Below, piece after piece: positions 34,387-44,960 of a stretch of DNA of 64,000 nucleotides (within the stretch, counting starts at the first letter, position 1; each line of letters starts with the position of its first letter). A program made the translations under genes and the position numbers. This DNA is from Sipunculus nudus (taxonomy: Eukaryota; Annelida; Sipuncula; Golfingiida; Sipunculidae). Location of the stretch: the NCBI GenBank assembly GCA_026874595.1, contig CM049314.1, forward strand, positions 67,886,300 through 67,950,299, given 5' to 3'. Under the pieces are notes generated by a model that saw nothing but the letters and a program-made list of their open reading frames with translations, did not search any database and had not been told where the DNA came from.

Positions 34387-37300
34387 AGATAGATAGATAT
34401 ATTTTATTCACAACAACAAACACATACAGATCACAATAAAATGGATAAATATAAAATATACATATATCTATCAAAATTATATTCATAAAATCTGCAAGTG
34501 TTAAAAGCCATGAAAAAGGAGCACTAAAAAGTAACCTTACGTTTGTGAGGTATACTTATTTCCATAGTGGGCCTTGAAACACATTTAACAAGATGGCAGA
34601 CCATGCATACAATTTAGATAATTTATCATATTAGTTGATTTCAAAATGCTGACTGAGACTATCGAACATGGAAACACTTATTCATGTACATATGTCAGTC
34701 AGTTACATATATGTAAAACTATTGACTATAGTATTTTAAAAATTACAGTGATAATAATAGTTACATGTATAGTTTAAAACGACTGAGTGTTCATAACTAA
34801 AAAAAAAAAAAAAAAAAAACAAACTAAGAGTGACTAAGACATTCATGTAACTGTGAGTTACATCTATTAAATACTGTGACTAAGAGATTCAAGGATAAAA
34901 AGTGACCATGATTAATAATTGTGTAATAAAAATTTCATTTTCCAGTTCCTTCATTTTCCTAAATAAGTAGTCTTTGCAGTTCTTCATAAATAATCTCTTA
35001 CTGTTTGAAGTTTTAATACTAGATGGCAATTCATTCCATAATTTTATTCCATTAAATTTAAAACTATATTTACCCTGAGTTTTGACTTGAGGTACAACAT
35101 AAGCTTGATTACTTCTTCGTGTGTTATAACAATGTCTAACAGGTTCCATATCACTAAGGTATGCCGGAGCATGATGAACATGAGTATTATACATTAGACC
35201 CAGTGTTAAATATTCAACCCTATGTGAAACATCCAACCATTTCAGCTTTTTAAAGTCACTTACTCTTAGGTTTGTCTATTTGAATAATTTCTGACAAAAC
35301 GTACCATTTTATTTTGAGCAGTCTGAAGCCTAGTCTTCAGTTTTTTATGAAGTCCCCGGTACCAAGTGTTACAAGCATAAACAAAAATTCCCTGTAGTAG
35401 TGAAGAGCATAACAGTTTTCTTTCCCTGAAATTCAAATTTGCATGTTTCCTGTGCAGAAATTTTATTCTAGTATTTATTTTACTTATGACTGTATTGCCC
35501 ATGATGTTTCCAGAGAGGGTCTGATCTAGTACTACCCCTAGATAATTAACATGTTCTTTAGAGATAATGTCCACAGAGTTACATTTAATGGATAACATGT
35601 TTCTTTTTCTTAATCTTCGGCTGGATGCAAATAAAATACTTTCAGTTTTACCCAGATGAATGGAAAGCCTATTTTCCTCCAACCATACACACAATGACTC
35701 TAATTCAAGTGAAAGTTTACATTCTATCTCCTTAGGATCTCTCCCACTTACTATTAAAGCAGAATCGTCTGCATATAAGACTAAATCACATCCTACTGAA
35801 CATTTCATATCATTTACATATATGGTAAATAACAAAGGTCCTAAAATGGAACCTTGTGGTACCCCACATGTAACATTCCCATAATTAGACCGTACATTAT
35901 TGATTTCCACAAATTGTCTTCTGTCATTTAGATAAGACTCGAACCATGAAACAGCTGAAGTATTCAATCCAATTGCCTGTAATTTGGTAGTTAAAATATT
36001 GTGATCTACAGTATCAAAAGCCTTCTGCAGATCTATAAGTACCATGCCAGTGTAAATTCCACTATCCATATTAAATCTTATTTTATCTGAACGATGTGTT
36101 AGAGCAGTGTTAGTGGAAAAACCAGGCCTAAATCCTGATTGATACTGATAGAACAAATGTTTGGTTCCAAGATAAGAATACAATTGATCATATGCCACCC
36201 TTTCTAAAATTTTGGATATGACTGGTAAGATTCAGACAGGTCTGTAATTTCCTTCATAATTTCTGTCACCTTTTTTAAAGAGTGGGACTACTCTGGCTAT
36301 TTTGAAATCAGTGGGAACTGTTGACGTTTGTAGGGATAGATTTATTATAAAAGTAATAGGTGCTGCTATCGAGTATGCACCATCTTTAAGAAATTTTGCT
36401 GAAATTAAATCACTTCCAGTAGATTTTGCAACATTTAACCCTCTTAATAATTTTACAATGATTTCCTCATTGACCACAGAAAATTTGAATCCACTTGCAA
36501 TTACATTTTGTTTCTTTTAAAACTCAAAAACCTTTTTCTTATCATATGGCCTGAAAGTAAGTTTATCTACAAGTTTGCTTGCAATATTGCAGAAAAATTC
36601 ATTAAATCTGTTTGCAACAAATTTTGGTTCAAAACATACCTCTTCATCATTATTTTTCAGCCCTATATTAATATTTCCTTTCTTTGTTTTAGTGGGGATG
36701 CCCATGTTTCTCAGTGTGTTCCATAGTCTTTTTGGTTCATTTTGCTTTTCACTTAATTCATTTCTAACAAAATTTCTCTTGGCTTTACATATTTCTCTTT
36801 GCGTTTTGTTTCTAAGTTTCTTATACTCACTAAAAATACTGCTGTCTTTAGTTTTCCTGAATTTAAACCAAGCTCTATCTCTCTCACTAATCATGTTTAA
36901 GATGTAGCTAGAGAACCATGGTTCCGTACCATTTTTAAGTCTAACAGTTTTAACTGGAGCAACACTGTCTACAACCTTAAGAAACAAGTCACTAAATCTT
37001 CTCCAGGCTAAATTTATATTTTCACATTTATATACAGCTGACCAATTTACCTGTTTCAGTTCATCATTGAAACATGTATCATTATAGTTTCTCATAGACC
37101 TTATTTTGGTTACATTGTGTTTGTTTATAATACCCCTAGCAATTTTTCGTGTGCAAAAGGTTACATTATGGTCACTGATTTTAGCTGGGAGAACCCCATA
37201 ATGTTTTATTTTTTCTGAGTCTGACACTAAGATTAGATCAATGCATGTTTCTGATGTATCAGTTATTCTAGTAGGTTCTTCTATGATCTGTTTCGTATCA

Positions 37301-37547
37301 AATATCCTAAGAAAGTTATTTAAATCATTTACAAGTTTATTTCTCCTTTTATTTAGAACATCAGTATTGAAGTCTCCTAATATGTTACATTCCTGCTGTA
37401 TCATTGCAGGGGAATTTATCAGATTGTCCTCTAGTTTATTATAAATATTCCAAGTCCTTAGGGGGTCTATAACCCACCCCAAATAGTATAGGTTTAGTCT
37501 TTGGGAGTAGAATGTCCACAGCCAAAAATTCAATTTCTGCTTTGCAC
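34387..37547 (-). mobile_element. jockey/CR1-superfamily LINE, 5'-truncated, inserted in the L1-like LINE
   Basis: The host LINE reading frame stops making sense at 34386 and resumes at 37548, so the ends are well placed. AAAT flanks both sides (34383-34386, 37548-37551), a probable short target duplication. The element is in the opposite orientation to its host. It begins inside its endonuclease (5' truncation, usual for target-primed reverse transcription). Its 3' end is AATAAA (34408-34403) followed by a short (ATCT)n tail (34402-34387). The 3' UTR contains a T20 run (34819-34800, A20 on the plus strand). Confidence 0.85.
34889..37545 (-). pseudogene. ORF2 of the inserted LINE: endonuclease remnant, RT, C-terminal domain
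   Basis: The first stretch (37545-37475) shows endonuclease text up to Y-R-P-P. It then shifts frame and continues 37470-36517 with L-G-D-F-N-T-D, S-D-H-N and a long basic linker. TAA (36519-36517) and TGA (36234-36232) are in-frame stops, after which the frame continues. RT motifs are V-P-L-F-K-K-G-D, then D-L-Q-K-A-F-D-T-V-D-H (36036-36001), C-G-V-P-Q-G-S-I-L-G-P-L-L-F and Y-A-D-D (35775-35764), all intact. A frameshift near 35270 leads to a C-terminal domain ending L-W-N-E-L-P-S-S-I and a basic tail (35236-34889). Two stops and two frameshifts make it inactive, but it is much better preserved than the Gypsy element. Confidence 0.85.
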
Positions 37548-40500
37548 AAATCGAAGAATATGTTAAATGTATAAAATCAACTATTTCAAATACGATTTTT
37601 GAAAATGAAGGTTGAAATCCAAGCCTACTTTGGGAGGTCATAAAAATGAATATCCGGAGAGATTCCATCTCATATAGTATATCTCTAAACAAGAAAAAAA
37701 TTCACGATTAAAAGATCTTGAAGAGAGGTTGCAAGTCCTACAGCAAAACCAAGTGATACATAATAAAGAGGAAGAAGAAACAATTGAGAAAGAGCTAGAG
37801 AAATTAGTAGAAGAAAATACCAGAGGCGCAATAGTGCGCAGCAGAGCAAGATGGTTTGAACAGGGGGAAAAGTCAACAAAATAATTTTTAAACTTAGAGA
37901 AAAGATTTTATAATAAAAAAGTACTAAATAAACTAGTCTTAAATGATGGTAGGATTATAGAGAGCACCCAAGATATCTTAAAAGAGGAAAAACTATTTTA
38001 TGAAAACCTGTACAAAGCTAAAACTAATATTCAAACAGTTCAAGGGCAAGATTTTTTTTAAAGATTTTAATAATAATAAGAAACTTTCAGATAATGAGAG
38101 GACCATTTGTGATAGTGTAATAAAGTTCTAGAAGCTCTAAAAAGCTTTCCGAACAATAAAACACCTGGCTTGGATGGGATACTAGGAGAATTTTATAAAT
38201 TCTTCTGGAAAGGCATAAAACAATATTTCATGGATGGCTTAACATATTCATTAGAAACTGGCAATATCTGTTCGACGCAGACACAAGGAATTATTAATCT
38301 GTTACCTATGAAGAACAAAACTTTAACAGACCTCCAGAACTGTAGACCAATAACATTGCTTAACACAGATTATAAAATAATTTCCAAATGCTTTGCAAAT
38401 AGAATGAAATCATTTATACCTAAACTCATTAATCAAGACCAAACAGGTTTTATAAAAGGAAGATTTATAGGAGAAAATATAAATAAGATGATTAATATTA
38501 TTCATAGTGCAAATGAATTAAATATTTTTGGTTATATTATGACAATTGGTTTTAAAAAAGCGTTTGACTGTTTGGAATGGCCATTTATATGGGAATGTCT
38601 AAATCATTTTAACTTTGGAGAAACCTTCATAAGATGGATTAAGACATTATACATTAACTGTAGTACATGTATTATAAATAACTGATGGATTTCAAATTTT
38701 TTCACACCAACAAGAGGTGTAAGACAAGGCTGTCCCCTTTCACCATATTTATTTATTTTATCTGCAAAACTGTTAGCTACTGAAATAAGACACAATCACA
38801 AATTAAAAGGAATTACTTTTAATAGATTATAAATATAATTATATAGATTATTAATAGAGTATAAAATACTCCAATATGCTGATGACACTGTAATATTGTT
38901 ATCTGATATTAATAGTATGAGAGAAACATTAAGCATATTTGAAAACTTTCAGAATTCCTGTGGACTTGAATTAAATAAAGATAAAAGTTTTATAATGCCT
39001 TTAGTAAATAATACACCTAATTGAAAACAAGAGACAGGTACAGGACCTAGGTCTACAGTGGTCTACTGGACCTGATAATATTTTGGGTATATCATTACGG
39101 TCATCACTAGTTAACCTAATTGAAGATAACTATAAAGAAAAACTGAATACAATCAGATGAACCTTGCAGGCTTGGTCAATGAGAAATTTGACAACTATGG
39201 GGAAAATTACTATTCTGAAATGTAGTGCTTTGTCACAATTAATATATCTATTTTCAACACTGCCTGGTCCCTCATTTGATTATTTTAAGGAACTAAATAA
39301 TATTATCTATAAATTTATATGGTCTAATAAACCTGATACAGTGAAACGCAGTACCTTAATTGCACCATACAATAAAGGTGGTTTTAATATGATGCATATC
39401 CGAACACAGAAAGAAGCTATTAAAATCAGTTGGGTGCAAAAACTTCTACAGAGGTATGATGAAGATATACGAAAAAAAATCACATTCTTAATTTGTTTCC
39501 ACTTAGGCAGTTCATCTATAGATGTAATGTATCAGCAGAGGACTGCAAGTCAGTTTTAAATATTGGGCCCCTTTCTGGAGAGAGACAATGCATGCATGGT
39601 GTAACTTTAATTTTGCGTCACCTTGTACCATGGAAGATATTATGAACCAGACTTTATGGAATAACTCAAATATTAAAATTGCTAATAATGTGATTTGCTA
39701 TAATAAATGGTATAAAGCAAATATAAGGTACATACGAGATATTGTGCACATAGGTAAAGAAAATTGTAGATTTTTAAGGTACGAAGAATTGAGTGCAAAA
39801 TTAAATATGCATATTAACTTTTTAACATATCAAGGAATTTTAGAGGCAATACCTAATTCAACGAAAAAAATTGTTAAGTCGAGTGGATTCCCCAACAACA
39901 AAGTTAAACATCAAGTTGATGACATAACACATGGGAGGAAAATTACAAAACTAGTGTATAATAAACTAATAGAGAAAATCTTTGAAATTCCAGAAAATAC
40001 ACTTTACATGTGGAAAAGAGATTATAATCTTAATAACTTTGATGAGGTACTTACCTCATTTTCTAAAATTCCAAAACTGACGAACGCAGTTCAACTTCGA
40101 ATTTTCCAATATAATATATTAAGAATAACATTGTATTTAAATAATAGATTGTTTAAAATCAAATTAGTTGAAAATCCATACTGTTCATTCTGCAAAGAAT
40201 TGGATGAAACATATGAACACTTGTTCTGGTCATGCACATTTACCAAATTACTGTGGAGAGAATTCTCTTCATGGATGTTTATGAAAAAGGTTCTACCTTA
40301 TCGCCAAATGTTTGAAGGTCAATCCATAATTATAGGGGAATATACAGGATTAATTGGTAGTCTGATTTTATACGTTAAAAGATATATTTACATCAGCAGA
40401 TGTAAGAAGGTGAAACCATCCTTGAAAGGGGCAGTAGTATATATTAGACAAATTATGGACATGGAGAAATATATTGCTAATAAGAATGGTAAGCTAAACA

Positions 40501-40583
40501 CACATATGGAAAAATGGGGAAAACTCTTGCCTGCTGAAAGTCTTACTTCAATTAATCAAGTTCAAGTACAAAATAAAAGATAA
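37548..40583 (+). pseudogene. LINE ORF2 part 2: reverse transcriptase and C-terminal zinc finger
   Basis: The host frame resumes with E-E-Y-V-K-C-I-K and reaches a TGA near 37613. It continues across stops and shifts to the RT (38170-38685). Seen are L-N-C-R-P-I-T-L-L-type text, I-N-Q-D-Q-T-G-F-I-K-G-R, then motif A as I-G-F-K-K-A-F-D, where the catalytic Asp is Gly (GGT, 38548-38550). After a TGA (38683-38685) come G-V-R-Q-G-C-P-L-S-P and Y-A-D-D (38875-38886). 39164-39559 and 39588-40583 form the C-terminal domain, with a C-X2-C-X8-H-X4-C finger (40182-40235). The last 331-codon piece is open to a TAA-type stop at 40581-40583. Typical of L1/Tx1-group ORF2; inactive here. Confidence 0.85.
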
Positions 40584-40758
40584 AGTGAGCAATAAAGACA
40601 GGTTTTAATATTTCAAAATGATTAGCTTAATACACATTCCTGGCATTTGAATATATGAATTAAATATAGTATTTATTGGGCCACTATCTACTCATCAATG
40701 CTATATATTTGTTATCACCTTAATATGAAATATAATAGAAGACCAAAAAAAAAAAAAA
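40584..40758 (+). other. LINE 3' UTR, proximal part
   Basis: AT-rich sequence from the ORF2 stop to an A14 run (40745-40758). Either this A-run is the LINE tail, or the LINE continues beyond the Helitron-like insertion to the AATAAATAAA tail at 42979-42995. Confidence 0.55.
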
Positions 40759-40829
40759 CTAGACGACCATAGGTCGAACGCTTGCCGGAAATCGGAAGTG
40801 AAACACAGACGGACAGACAGAACATAATG

Positions 40830-42205
40830 TCGGTTTTCTATTAATGGAATGACTCTCAGGGACATTGCTGAGAATATGTGGCCCGTAGAATGTCATATGA
40901 GACAAAAGAACAGGCAAGCAGACAAAGCTGACAACAAAAGACGAACAGACAGACATACTGACTTTGTGAGACAAGATTGACACCAGATGACATAACCTGG
41001 TGATTGAGAAGATTCAAAGGAAGAAAATGAGTTATAATTTATTTAATTTAGATTTATAGTTTTGGAGGTATGGCGAATTAATGATATACTTGGGAGGCTC
41101 GACTGTAGCGCCCTCTAGCAGACATATTCCGAAGACGACAAATGCGTTTCGTATTATTAGTGTATGACATGAGATGTCCCAGTTTCAAAAGGATTCCGTC
41201 AAAGTTGTGGCCTGTAGAATGCTATATGTAAGGCGTAAGAACCAGCAAGCAGGTGACTTTGAGGATAACGGACAAACAGATGGACACACTGACAAAGTGA
41301 CAGAAGATTGAAACCATATGCCTTAATCAGGTTATGGAGAAGACTCAAAGGAAGAAAATAAGCTATAGCTTATGTAACTGAGGCTTTGGGTGTAGAGATA
41401 TGGCCAATATAATGGTATGTGTGTGAGGGTCGTGTGCAGCGCCCACTAGTGGCCATATCAGGAAAATGAAAACTTTATTTTTAGAAATTAGTGTAAGACA
41501 TAAGATGTAATAGTTTCAAAAGGATTCCGTCAAAACTGTGGCCTATAGAATGCTATATGTGAGACGCAAGAGCCAACAAGCAGGCGTATTTGAGGACAAC
41601 TGACAAACAGACGAAAACACTGACAAAGTGATTCAAGATTGAGTCCAGATGACTACTCCAGGTTATGGAGAAGACCCAAAGGAAGAAAGAAGCTACAGTT
41701 TATGTTACTGAGGTTTATAGTTTTGGAAATATTGCCAAAGCAAGAGGGAGAGGTTCGAGTTCAGCGCCCCCTAGCGGCCATATCCGGAAAATGAAAAATT
41801 GGTTTCGAGATATTAGTGTAAGACTTAAGATGTTATAGTTTCAAAAGGATTCTTTCAAAACTGTGGCCTGTAGAATGCTATATGTGAGACGCAAGAGCAA
41901 GCAGGCGAATTTGAGGACAACTGACAAACAGACAGACACACTGACGAAGTTTCACAAAAGTGTGACCAGATGACTACACTAGGTTATGGAGAAGACCCAG
42001 AGTAAGAAAATAAGCTATAGTTTATGTAATTGAGGCTTATAATTTTGGAGATATGGCCAAAATATGATATGTTCGGGAGGTTCGCATCCAGCGCCCCCTA
42101 GCGGCCTTATTCAAAAAATGAAAAAACAGTTTCGAGATACTAGTGTATGACTTATAATATGTCAGTTTCAAAAAGATTCCTGCAATAATGTGGCCTTTGG
42201 CGCAA
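40830..42205. repeat. about 325-bp tandem repeats, about four copies
   Basis: The block GGTTATGGAGAAGAC (first copy altered to GGTGATTGAGAAGAT) occurs at about 40999, 41330, 41661 and 41982, a spacing of 331, 331 and 321 bp. Other shared blocks are GCGCCCCCTAGCGGCCATAT, TTTCAAAAGGATTCCGTCAA, GTGGCCTGTAGAATGCTATA and GACAAACAGACAGACACACT. The first unit is the most diverged. Central tandem units of this kind are usual for non-autonomous elements of bivalves and related groups. Confidence 0.9.
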
Positions 42206-42663
42206 GATGAATGAAATCTCGAAATATCTCTATTCACGAGATATTTTACGAGATACTGCTAGACTTGTAATAAAATCTTGTAGTACTAGTTGAATGCTAC
42301 TTGATGAAAAAAACTAGATCACTCTAGCTTTAAAACTGACAAAGTTAGAAAAATAAGACCCCTTATTTTCGAATATCATGACTTTTCCCCAAAAATTTGT
42401 AACCATGGTTACGGCAAATTTGAGTCAGCTACACACCAGATGACAGGCCTTGGAAAGACGATTAAAATGAGCTATTGTTGTAGTAGATACGACTAATAGT
42501 CACAAAGATATAAAGAAAAAACCGTTTTGAGAAGTTTTGATGACCTTGACCTTGACCTTTGACCTATTTTAACCAAAAACAATAGGGCACCTAGAAATTA
42601 TGTTTTCGAACATCCCTGTAAGTTTCAAGGTTATTGTGGCAAAATTGTGGCCAGGAGAGTGGT

Positions 42664-42706
42664 GACAAACAAACAGACAGACAGACAAACAGACAAACAG
42701 ACATAC
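42664..42706. repeat. (CAGA/CAAA)n microsatellite inside Helitron-like element
   Basis: Tetranucleotide tract ACAAACAGACAGACAGACAA and following, just inside the right-hand hairpin. A shorter CAGACGGACAGACAGA lies just inside the left end (40806-40822). Confidence 0.85.
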
Positions 42707-42721
42707 GCAACTGACCAATAT

Positions 42722-42750
42722 GCTTGCCGAAATCTTTGATTCCGGCAAGC
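42722..42750. other. perfect 8-bp stem hairpin at element end
   Basis: GCTTGCCG pairs with CGGCAAGC. Inside it AATC pairs with GATT around a TTT loop, with one mismatch between the two stems. Read as the terminal or subterminal structure of the Helitron/Helentron-like element. Confidence 0.75.
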
Positions 42751-42765
42751 AAAAAACAAGAAGTG

Positions 42766-42996
42766 TGTCACCAAACTTTATTATGTGCATTGTATACAGA
42801 CTGATCTTGTGAATCATTTTTGTGAATTGATGTATTGTTATGATTAATAAAAAAAAAAGAAAAAGATGTTAAAACAATAAAAAAAAAACACTGAGATAAA
42901 TTTTGGAAACAATGTAATGTAAACAATGAGTAATCTTGAAAAAAATGTATTGTAACAATGTGTCTAGGCCAAGGCCTAATAAATAAAAAAAAAAAC
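42766..42996 (+). other. probable distal 3' UTR and tail of the L1-like LINE
   Basis: AT-rich non-coding sequence with several A9-A10 runs, ending AATAAATAAA followed by an A-run (42979-42995) directly against an LTR. The plus-strand poly(A) signal and tail fit the end of the LINE, displaced by the Helitron-like insertion. It could instead be an independent short element with its own tail. Confidence 0.5.
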
Positions 42997-43843
42997 TGTA
43001 ATATCAACAGATCAAGTAGTCATGACGAACATAAATTTTGCAATGAAGAAAAAAATCAGATTCTGTAACAACACTAAGCAGCGTGAAATGTCTAGGGGAA
43101 TGAATAAAGAAGTCAGTGTTTTTTTTTTTGTTTTTTTTAACAAATAATTATAATTTATTCTTAAAACAACCCTAACATTACAATACACTAAATCAATACA
43201 ATTTCACAGTATAACAACAGTACAACAGCAAATCAATATAATTGCACAGTATAATAAATAAAGTGTAAAGTACTTGGATACAACCATTGTCACAGCGACA
43301 AAAAGTCTTTAAAATGTATAATCCAGATGAACAGTTCACCTTAATCTTGTCAGAGAATATTAGTCTTACTCAATCACAATCTGCTGTAATCCCAAAGTGA
43401 AGTTATTGTTATAATCCCGAAAGCAAACTGAAGATTATATAAAATTCTTTACAAATTCGAAGAAGATCTATAACTGCCGCAATTATCGGAAAAGATCCAC
43501 AAACTGACTTACACTCTTCTGTGTCCGCTAGAATATTTCTCTCTCCTTCCCCTCGGCTCTAAGACACAGCCTCTATTTATAACCCTTCATCTGAAAATTC
43601 AAGAAACTTTTATTTCACGAACAATCGAAATAATAATAAACGTGCACATGAACACTTGAACGTTCCAGACTAGCACGGCAGCGATCGCTGTTAACACTCC
43701 GCTAGAGTTCAACCAGTCCAGATTAAACCAAGCGCTGTAGCATAGCAACGCACAGAGCTTGAGCCCACCACGAATCAGAATTTCAACAGCGCACAATAAA
43801 AGAGACATGTCAACAGCGCACAATAAAGGAGACACCTGAAACA
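42997..43843 (-). mobile_element. LTR, family 1 copy 2
   Basis: Matches 2281-3141 along its length with substitutions and small indels. Shared blocks include TAATATCAACAGATCA, CAGCGTGAAATGTCTAGGGG, TTCTTAAAACAACCCTAACA and TCTTCTGTGTCCGCT. TATA-like ATAAATAG (43582-43573) and AATAAA (43159-43154) lie in the same positions on the minus strand. Its left edge lacks about 10 bp present in copy 1 and starts directly after the LINE tail. Its right edge is followed by ACATATA, as in copy 1. Its orientation is that of the Gypsy element at 27.1-31.6 kb, so it may be that element's displaced 5' LTR, but this is not proven. Confidence 0.65.
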
Positions 43844-43999
43844 ACATATATAATACGACTCGAACGTACCCGTCTTAATATATATTTCCGAACGTAGCAA
43901 ATGATCGATATAGATCCAACTTCTCTATTATGGGCCGTTAAATATTGACTTATTGTTTGAAGTATCATTTGGAAATCCTGTCGTTAAGTTCAGCTGACC
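43844..43999. other. short unassigned flank of LTR
   Basis: No feature recognised. The first bases (ACATATA) are identical to those after LTR copy 1. Confidence 0.4.
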
Positions 44000-44960
44000 T
44001 CCCTCTGTCATTAGAAACTGCGCTGTTCAAACTTTTATGTAAACATATCTGTTATATGTTACCGGAATTTTTTAAACACGTGTTGACCCAATGCACTGTT
44101 GAATGGACAGCTCCAAAGAAAACCTTCTTCAGGAGGATAAATTGTCAACGATGTAAAAGTTATTATAGGATGACTTTTTTTTAAAAATCATTTAAGTATT
44201 ACTCATCCTGACAGGTAATCGGTTACATTCAGTGAAATATGTCGTAGAATCGCGTTTTCTTAAAGTGATCATTTTTGATAAATGATGTTACTCTCACTGT
44301 TTAATTGTTAAATCTTGTTAAGAATACAAAGAAATGTTTTCCGGAATAAAAGCAATGTCTCTTTTAAATGACGGTCTTGCCACGAAACAATCTCCGGTAA
44401 TTATGTTAGGGACACGTTTTACAGTGTCATTAACATTTACCCGGCAATTCTTTCATTTGCGAGGTAATTAATTTACTTTCTTATTTATTCCTTTTTCTGT
44501 ACAACGGACGACAGATTAGCAGTCAGCTTTATCAATATAAAACGCACATAATGTAAGACATTCGGACGTTTGCATTTTTAATCTGAATTTAATGTTAAAC
44601 CAATGAAGCATCATGACATGAAATAAACCTTATGTGTTGTGAGACCATAACTTCAGACCAAACTTCCTTATGCAAATATCTACTCACAAGTATTTCTTTT
44701 TAATTTTTTTTTCAAATATTTCGATATTCAGTAAAAAATGACAAAATGGATAATCTTACAGTCAATTTTCGCTTCTATGTATAAAATGTTAAATATTCAT
44801 AGCAGCTTAATATGACTGATAATTCGAAATCGTGTTCGCGGAAAGAGAGTATGCAAACGGAATCCGTATAACACTTGGCCTACATGCTATTTTTATGCTA
44901 TACTTTGCACTTTTTGAAAATGTTTATTTAATCTCCGCAGTCTGGCCCCACCTGTGATCT
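44000..44960 (+). repeat. old long repeat (family R, copy 1)
   Basis: Blocks here match 50180-50760 in the same order: TTGACCCAATGCACT (TGACTCAATGCACT), CCTGACAGGTAATCGGTTACAT (CCTGACAGGGAATTTGGTTACAT), GCATCATGACATGAA (GATGACATGAA) and ACATGCTATTTTTATGCTA (ACATGCTACATTTATGCTA). Divergence is high and no coding frame is shared. Confidence 0.5.

Larger units (their letters stand above)
40759..42765 (-). mobile_element. Helitron/Helentron-like non-autonomous element with internal tandem repeats
   Basis: On the minus strand the left edge reads CGACC-TAT-GGTCG (a 5-bp stem hairpin), then T, then CTAG, followed by T of the flanking run. This fits a Helitron 3' end (hairpin plus CTRR, T after). 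At the other edge (42722-42750) GCTTGCCG...CGGCAAGC forms an 8-bp stem with a further AATC/GATT pairing. Part of it (GCTTGCCGGAAATC) recurs at 40781-40794, as the subterminal repeats of Helentron-type (pearl/HINE-like) elements do. Between them lie about four units of about 325 bp and a (CAGA)n tract. No Rep/helicase is encoded. The exact right edge and A/T target are uncertain. Confidence 0.6.
31600..42995 (+). mobile_element. L1/Tx1-like LINE, near full length, interrupted by two later insertions
   Basis: Parts in order are ORF1 (31629-32664), a long spacer (32665-33533), ORF2 endonuclease (33534-34386), an inserted minus-strand LINE (34387-37547), ORF2 RT and C-terminus (37548-40583) and a 3' UTR to an A14 run (40745-40758). 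Then comes an inserted Helitron-like element (40759 to about 42765) and probably the rest of the 3' UTR, ending in AATAAATAAA and A-rich tail (42979-42995). Without the insertions it would be about 6 kb, the usual length of this LINE group. The 5' edge lies between 31587 and 31630 and directly abuts the Gypsy gag start. I found no target-site duplication matching the flank after 42995. Confidence 0.75.

Noticed and set aside
2281-43843. The two LTR copies as the ends of one 41-kb element
   Set aside because: Copy 1 has its own short target duplication, and the space between holds many unrelated elements on both strands. Two independent LTRs are simpler.
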